Assembly: GCA_936450465.1 (NCBI GenBank)
Contig: OW388299.1
Span: 39,629,548-39,693,547 of the forward strand
Length of the DNA: 64,000 bases
Direction of reading: 5' to 3'
Source: Gibbula magus
Lineage: Eukaryota > Mollusca > Gastropoda > Trochida > Trochidae
The notes beneath the pieces are model-generated. The model did not search any database, was not told the origin of the DNA, and saw only the letters and a list, made by a program, of their open reading frames with translations. Below, piece after piece: positions 42,801 to 51,800 of this stretch (the first letter of the stretch is position 1; each line of letters starts with the position of its first letter). The translations under genes were made by a program, and so were the position numbers.

Positions 42801-45800
42801 ACTTACCTGTGTAAAGTCTTTGATGTCTGTAGGTAGAGTAGATTACACATTACACAACTTACCTGTGTAAAGTCTTTGATGTCTGTAGGTAGAGTAGATT
42901 ACACATTACACAACTTACCTGTGTAAAGTCTTTGATGTCTGTTGGTAGAGTAGATTACACATTACACACCTTACCTGTGTAAAGTCTTTGATGTCTGGAG
43001 GTAGAGTAGATTACACATGACACAACTTACCTGTGTAAAGTCTTTGATGTCTGTAGGTAGAGTAGATTACACATTACACAACTTACCTGTGTAAAGTCTT
43101 TGATGTCTGTAGGTAGAGTAGATTACACATTACACAACTTACCTGTGTAAAGTCTTTGATGTCTGTAGGTAGAGTAGATTACACATTACACAACTTACCT
43201 GTGTAAAGTCTTTGATGTCTGGAGGTAGAGTAGATTACACATTACACAACTTACCTGTGTAAAGTCTTTGATGTCTGTAGGTAGAGTAGATTACACATTA
43301 CACAACTTACCTGTGTAAAGTCTTTGATGTCAGCAGGTAGAGTAGATTACACTTTACACAACTTACTTGTGGAAAGTCTTTGATGTCAGCAGGTAGAGTA
43401 GATCAACATTACACAACTTACCTGTGTAAAGTCTTTGATGTCAGCAGGTAGAGTAGATTACACATTACACAACTTACCTGTGTAAAGTCTTTGATGTCTG
43501 TAGGTAGAGTAGATTACACATTACACAACTTACCTGTGTAAAGTCTTTGATGTCTGTAGGTAGAGTAGATTACACATTACACAACTTACCTGTGTAAAGT
43601 CTTTGATGTCTGTAGGTAGAGTAGATTACACATTACACAACTTACCTGTGTAAAGTCTTTGATGTCTGTTGGTAGAGTAGATTACACATTACACACCTTA
43701 CCTGTGTAAAGTCTTTGATGTCAGCAGGTAGAGTAGATTACACATGACACAACTTACCTGTGTAAAGTCTTTGATGTCTGTAGGTAGAGTAGATTACACA
43801 TTACACAACTTACTTGTGTAAAGTCTTTGATGTCAGCAGGTAGAGTAGATCAACATTACATAACTTAGCTGTGTAAAGCCTTTGATGTCAGCAGGTAGAG
43901 TAGATTAAACATTACACAACTTACCTGTGTAAAGTCTTTGATGTCTGTAGGTAGAGTAGATTACACATTACACAACTTACCTGTGTAAAGTCTTTGATGT
44001 CAGCAGGTAGAGTTGATTACACATTGCACAACTTACCTGTGTAAAGTCTTTGATGTCAGCAGGTAGAGTAGATTACACATTACACAACTTACTTGTGTAA
44101 CGTCTTTGATGTCAGCAGGTAGAGTAGATTACACTTTGCACAACTTACCTGTGTAAAGCCTTTGATGTCAGCAGGTAGAGTAGATTACACATTACACAAC
44201 TTACCTGTGTAAAGTCTTTGATGTCTGTAGGTAGAGTAAGTATAGCCAGAGTGAGATGAATACGACGACCCAACTCCTGTATACCACACAGATCGTACAT
44301 GAAGCGGTCAGCAGGGATCAGCTTCTCTCGGGTCTGGACTTTGTACATCTCTTGGTCATTTGATGTCGGGACAAGTCTGTTGAAGTTACATGTAAGAGCT
44401 TCATTGAAGAGGTAAATGACACAATGCCCTATCTATCTTATAAACCGACTATGTTAGTTAATGCATTTCAAGAATTATCTTCATTGTAAACATGAACATG
44501 TTAAGTTATAAGCGGCTGTTTGAAGACGGAAAAGTCAGAAGGTCTTATCCATCTTATAAACCGACGATGAGAGATAAATGTATTTATAAGAGTGAACACA
44601 TTAACATATACATGACGGGGATGTCTAATTTTATGGGAGATTGATTGAAGTGGGAAATGGCGGAAGGCGGAATCGATTTTATAAGCCGACTGTGATGGAA
44701 AATATATATTTAAAATGATGTTCATTACAAACGCTGACATGTATATGTAATGTCACAAATGATGGATTGAAGACGAACATGCCAGAAGGTCTTATCTAAA
44801 GTGTTAACCGACGGTGGCAGAAATATGTAATTCAAAAGTGATGTTCATTGTATACATTAACATGTACATTTAATGTCATAAGAGATTGGTTGAAGAAAAT
44901 CTTATCTATCTTATTAACCGACTGTGTTAGAAAAGTGTATTTAAAGATTGATGTTAGAGGTAAACAATAATTCTGATTCATAAGAAACGAAAAATAAGTA
45001 TATTTACAAATATGATAATATAAACTTTACATACTTCTTCATCTGTTGAAGCTTCTCCACTTTGAAAACGTCAAGTTCATGTATGGAGCATAGTGCGTCC
45101 TTCAGCCTCTCCAGCACTCTTTCGTAAGGACGTTTGAAGACGATGCCTAGAGTTGTGGCTCGCTTTAAGTCCAGCAGTAGATCATTTGAACTAGTGGAAG
45201 TAGCGGAACCAGTCGATGAAGTGCTGGCTGGTTTTAAAAATATTAAATGGGTATTAAGGATTATCATTAATTGGATATTTTGCCGATTTAGTCGTATCAT
45301 ATCAGAATTTATTTGGTGAAATAAAGATGAAATGTATTTATAATTTGAGCATGATTGAGTCTTCTCATTGAAATTATGAGTTACATACATGTATTAATGT
45401 AAGCACATTTTTTCCCAGCGATCTGATTTATCGAGTGGCGATCACTTGTCTGTCGACAGAAAAGAATATTGACTCCAGCCCGGGTCCGACCAAACGCGAT
45501 TGTCATGACGTCATTTGACCGCAATCCTTAATTTTCCAGCGAAATTACCTGTTGTGGCTGAATTTCATTGTTTTCCTTTCGTTTCTGTATTAAATACATA
45601 ATAAAACAATTATGGACTGGTGAACTCGGTCACTGCCCGTTTTTATGGCCCCGAGAAAACAATATTGACCGCGGACTTCGTCCTTCGTCTATATTTAGTT
45701 CTCGGGTCCATAAAAAAAAGGTATTGACCTCATCACCAGTCTATAATTGTATAATATCAGACTACGCCATCGGGATGTAACTAAACTTTTTACGATTATA

Positions 45801-48800
45801 TCCTGTGTCTTTGTGATCTACACCAAGGCGTGAATCTGATAGCTTTTTCACTCAGTTGAGATATATTACACCCCAAGTGCTAAAGACAGTATTGTTGTGT
45901 TATATTAAGCAAGCACCGTTTATTACCTCTGTTTGGGTTTGAAAATTTTGTATTTTCTTTAAGGAAAAATAGTTCCTCTAAACTCTTCAAATCCAGATTC
46001 TCTGATCGGTCATCAACCTTGCTCCACAGTGAGTTCTCAATCTGAATCAACAAAAATCGTTAATGTATATCAAATTGCAGCATAGATAAGCCATCAAACC
46101 ATGATGCCCGAAAAACAGTTCATTATTGTTTAAACTGGAACTCAGTCAGTTGGATTCATTTCAGACCTGTTTATACTTCAAATACTTGTTATACCCCCGA
46201 CCAACGGTTGGGGGTATATAGTAATACCAACGATTCCGTCCGTCCTTCCGTCCGTCCGTCCGTCCTTCCGTCCGTCCGAAGACAATTTGTGTCCGATCGA
46301 TTACAGAAAAGCTATTCATCTCATCCTTTTTAAATTTGCTACATGTCTTCTTCACCACTAGGAGAGGTGCAGTGCGAAGTTTAAACCGAATTGGTGAATT
46401 TTTGGCGATTTTTTTTATTTTTTAACTTAGTCAAATTCTGAACTTTTTTTGTCCGATCGATCCTTTTCAAATTTGGCACATGTCTTCTTCACCAAAATTT
46501 AACACGATTTGGTGAATTTTTGAATTTTTGGCGATTATTTATATTTTTGTACTTTATCATAGCTAGAATGAATGAAGCTACTTCTGTGTTGTGATTTATT
46601 GACTTCATCATTTTCTTTTTCATGTAACTTTCATCAAAAGCTACTTCTGTGTTCTTGTTGATTTTACTATTTTATATTTCCACTGGTTATATTTTGGGGG
46701 AAGTTAAATTTTCTTTCCTTTCAGCCATAAAGTGCTATATATCTCTCACTGTGCCTTCAGGGGTGTGCTTCCATGTACCTGTTGTTTAAAGTCACTCGAA
46801 TGAATCATTATGATGGATTAATTTCCAAAATAAAGTTGAAATCAGTGGTAATAGCAGTAGTGTATTATGTTACCAATACCTTTTCAAGTTTTATTCCTAT
46901 TTTGACTTAACCTTTTTTACATGAAGATTGAGACTTGTCCTACCATTTTCACAAACAGTTTAACCTTAGCAATTACATTTCATAGCTTATCAATCCTTAG
47001 GTGTGCAAACACCTCTCTCTTTAAGTAAAATAAAAATGTCAAACTTAAACAGTCGGGGGTATTAGTGAGCCACGCTCACTTTTTTGCTTGTTTTAAATAG
47101 AGCCAGTGGGTCTGTAGCTCAGGCTTTGCATGATTTATTATATAACTAGCAATGAAATAAGTGATTATACCATGAAAATATAATCCATATTTTCACATAA
47201 GCAGTAGAAAGTCAAACTCATATTTTCACTGCAGTGGCTAACGTGTGGCCGGAATTACTTTTCAGGATTGTCTCCCTTTGAAATGAATTATCTCCCTTTG
47301 TAAAGTGATTACCTCCCTTGCATTCCACGTCTTACGGTGAACGCCAATGTTGTGATGTTTCAGTCAATGACTGTTGACCTTTTGTGTTGTTAATATCATA
47401 TTTAATATTCCTTAAAACTCTGAACTTGATTTATTGTTGATCTGTTGCATAGTAGTTCTTTAACTCGTGAAAAACTTGTTGAGGCGAGAGGTATGTGACA
47501 GACAATAACATACGTCACTCGCTGTATGATGTATATCACTTCGCGTTTCAAATAACAACACAACTTGCGTTTTTCAATGTCTTAGGCATCTCATTTGACT
47601 AGATGGTATCTTAAATAAACATTCACAACGGATTTATTTTTGTAAAACATTGTCCTGTTTTAAATATCGACTTATTTCAGTCGAATTATTTTCTCGCCGC
47701 ATTTACTGTGAATGTATAACGGGGAGTTGTTAGGATTATGACAATCAAGACCGCTCTCACCTTTCAATGACACGTTTTAATTGTTTTTATGCAGATTAAA
47801 GTTATATAATAATTGACTATCTCATTGTTCTTGCCGAATATCATTTCTATCTCATCTCGTGAAGTGAGAAAGTGACATTTTCACTCGTTGCTGCGCCACT
47901 CGTGAAAATATCACTTTCTCACTCCACTCGATGAGATAGAAATGATATTCGGCAAAAACAATAAAATAGTCTCCTTCCCTATATATTACACATGATTTCA
48001 GTATTCTAGTTCATTCAAGAAGGAAAACAACTACTTATTTGCTTTTAGGGAGAGCTCCCTGGTGATTACGACATTGCCACTCAATGTTACACAGGTCTTA
48101 AATCTCATACATTGTTGAGAATGTATTTTAAAGCTCTAAATGACATTAAGAATAATATCGGGTCACTTACGCTAGCCTGTGGCACTTTATCCCAATGAAC
48201 TGGCTTCAGCTTTCCAGTGGGCACTGATTTCAGTTTCAATCCTACAGGTTGACTGGGTAGCGCCCCTGGTGGCGGAGGAGGCGGAGGAGGCGGAGGAGGC
48301 GGTGGTGGAGCTGGGCCTCCTCCTGATGGCGCAGGTGGTGGCGGAGGAGGTGGCGGAGGTGCAGATGTTGAAGATGACGGATATGTCGCAGAAGCAAGTA
48401 ATAACCTCGGTTTCCCTGTAGGATCTTCAGATGCTTCTGGTGACCCTTCTTTCTTCTCATCATCTGTTCCAGATGTGTTCTTTTGCACGGGCTGTGGTTT
48501 CGAGGTTTCATCACCTGCTTCTGTTACTTCAGCTCTCAGCTTGAGGACTTCCTCCAGTTCGATTATCACAAACTCCTCATCTTCTGTGGGTTTCCTTGAA
48601 GGCTTCTTGCTCCTTCTCCAGGGAAAGCTCGTGAATAGGAAGGTCTGTGCCTCTACATCTGCATCAACCACATCTTGGTCTTTGGTCCCACCTTGGGTAC
48701 CATCAACCTCGTCTTTGGCACTGCCTGGTTCATCATGGGCAGACTCAACCTCATCCTTGGCACCTTCTTTGAGAGCATCGTTGGCACTAACTCCTTCATC

Positions 48801-51800
48801 CTGGGTATCGGTTGGCTCATCATTTGAAATGTCTTCTTCATCTTCTTCTTCATTGTTTCCAAGGACAACTGCTTTGATGTCGTCTTCTGTCAATGTTTTT
48901 GGATGTCTTCTTGCAGATTCGAGGCACTGTCATCAAGTAAAACATCGTTGTAAATTGAATGACATATGTTTGAGGCGTAAAGGCAAAACGGTTTTTAAGG
49001 CTCATGTAATTGCAGTAAGATTACCTTAAATTGTTAACTTTAATTGAAATTGGATGGTAGAAAAACGGATACATCCCTTCCTGCAACTATGTGGTGTAAC
49101 ATGATTAACACTTGTTGGGTTCTGAATCTTTATATACATCAAGAAATTAATATAACGTGGGGTACGCCCGTCATGCAAAGCAGGTAAACCAAAACTTATC
49201 TTTTGAGATTCTAGACACGCCAATTTTTTTAAAAAGAAGAAAAGTTACCACTTCATTACAATGCTCATTAAATTTACCTTTTAAATTTGTTGAGCGTGAT
49301 TTCGAGGAATGTGTACCTTCGTACAGAAACATACATATATTATGGCACAGAAGCAAACATTTTGAGTCCTTAAGCTTTTAAGTAGGTAAACACTTAGAAA
49401 CTTACTTTGATGAAATCTTCAGTTCTCGTAGATTGGAATCCCTTGAAACTGTTGAAAAATAATACCTATATTTGAACAATGACATTCAAAACATTTATGA
49501 CATAAGACATTATTGGAACACTAAAACCGTGAAAGTTCATTCCACTTACACCTATAACTAGTATAGACTTCATGTAAAACCAACGTTAGTTATAAGCGTT
49601 AATACAACAATCACTCGTATACATGTCTCCTACTGAAAACGGTGTACCTGGATTGAAGGTAGTCTTATCCTATATGTAACCATGTTATATGTGCACCTGT
49701 CGTTATTTACCTGTATTTATGTTCAGCAGTGGTTAAAGAGAATATGTTACTCTCTTGGATGATGTAGGAGTCAGTCCATAATTCTATCACCAAATCTGGG
49801 GCCTGGAAAATAAAGCATTACAGTTAAAATATAAATATCAGAAAGTATGCCAAACAGGCGATAAACAACTTCAACAAAAAATTAATATAACACATACCTT
49901 TGTTTTGTCTCGCCAACAAGTGATGTATCCTTTGTGTACGGTCATGTGGTGTCTGAAAAGATAAATAAATGCATCTATAAATTAACGGTTTATTGTTTTG
50001 ACAAAAGCGTCGAGGTAACATCTGTTTTAATTAATTAATTGATTAATGGTTAAGTATTAATTTCGCGATCGATCGGTTAATATTAAATCAAAGTCGTTTG
50101 AGCAAAATTGTTTATATGGATTTTTTTCATATCTTCTTCAATGTACTAAAGTGTGGTACTAAAAATGCTATACTTACCGAACCCAGAGTACTTTTTTACC
50201 AGATGCCCGTTGCACCTGAATATCCCAGCTTGTTTGTTCATGTTGATTACCTTAAGAAGATCATTTTGAAAATATGTGTTTAGAAATACATGTATGTGTT
50301 ACATTAAAAAGATCTAAACAAACGCAACATTGTTACATTTAAATCACAAAATATGCCATTCTCTCCACACAAAGGTTAAAACTCAAGTCATTTCCTTCCT
50401 GGGAAGAACCGTGGGAAGACATGACTTGATTGACCTCTCTTGGGAGAGTATGAATACCTACAAATGGAAATTTTCAAGAATATTTTTACGGAAGTCTATC
50501 TCAGGATTTGAGTAATTAATTACGAGAATAACTACCGGTATATTTCAGTGTTCAGTATTTCAGTAATATAACATATTTGATTCTTAGAATAAACCACCTG
50601 AAATATAAGAGTTGGAATTACATTTATTCATTAACATGAATTTTATGTTTTGTAATATGAAAACATTCATATAAACATGTTTTAAAATTGTAAATGGTAA
50701 GACATAACTAATAACTTACAAAGACATATTTAGTTGTATCATTAAATTATTCATTAAATTGATAATAACATATCGATATTGACATTCCTTTTAAAAACGA
50801 AAAGTTACCTTCGGATTTGTCGTCTCGTTGAGAATCGAAAACGAGACTGAGAAGATGGAAAAGATCCGCTTTAGCTGCTGTAGATTCAAGTGTAACCTCA
50901 AGCGGGCCGTCCAGAAAATCAAGCTTCACTTTCAAGTTGTCCTGAAATAAATTATATAAAATATATATGAAGTCGCAAATATTCAAAAAGACAGAACGGT
51001 TGGTGGTATTTTTAGATTAACTCAGTTCTCTGGAAGCTTATTGGTACGAATATTATTTCTGTAAGAGTATTCAGGGAATATAATGCATATGGTATTATTT
51101 CCAGTCTTTGAGGAGCATTGAGAGGCACAAGAAAACAACGTTTTTATAATAGCAACTTCTTTCTTCTACACACTGCAACAGGTGAAGGAGCGAGCATATA
51201 CTCCGAAACGTCGTTTATCTTCACAATAAACAAGTTGTTGCCCAAACTCGTGTTTTAATGGTATTATATGACAATAGGACCCCATTCATACTAATCCCTT
51301 TGAGTTCTAAATAGCTTTTTGAATATGCAATTCCTCTCCAAATTATTTAAACACAAAACCGAGCCAGACGGCAAATTACTTTTACATATAAGAAGAAACA
51401 GATTTGTTAAAAACAGCATCAGCTCACCGAATTTATTCGAGATATTCTAAAGCCTTAGGAATAATAATCTTTGAAAAAACGAAAATTGAGAATTTCTTAA
51501 AACACAACAATTACATCATATAAAATACTAAACATGTGAATTATAACATCCTACTCTATCAGCGTATATGTATATATCTTCGCAGCCTTTACATCGTATA
51601 TCGCTTTAAATAACCTTCATTATAATAAGAAATACATGCCATTTAGATAATGGACTAATATAACATTGTTACATTTGGGATAACACTACCTTCAATAGTA
51701 CACATTCTTGTACTTTTTCGGGCTTTTTATCGGGATTCGAACCCACATCCTCATAGTAAGGCAACTATCGCGAGCACTGGCCGTACCAACAGCTTACCAC

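Larger units (their letters stand above)
34648..44204 (-). other. Formin A intron 11 (9.6 kb)
   Basis: It contains the L1-like element and the 56-bp array. The remaining segments 34648-35103 and 41246-41598 hold no gene; 34985-35080 resembles a family-1 element end (CACTAAACGCCAAAAGAAACG-like). Confidence 0.8.

Noticed and set aside
41599..44232. CRISPR array
   Set aside because: The repeats are contiguous without unique spacers, the context is a eukaryotic intron, and the unit derives from the adjacent exon.
48179..49029. Plus-strand open frames of 80 and 184 residues over the FH1 exon
   Set aside because: They are shadows of formin A exon 8, caused by its low-complexity Pro/Glu-rich codons.
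49898..49952. Phase-0 reading of exon 5 (HDRTQRIHHLLARQNK)
   Set aside because: It gives a longer open frame, but only the phase-2 reading joins its neighbours into a PH domain and keeps all downstream phases.
50178..50215. Shorter version of formin A exon 4 starting at the GTGCAACGG acceptor
   Set aside because: With phase 1 entering from exon 3 it meets TAA after five codons; the upstream acceptor at 50251 avoids this.
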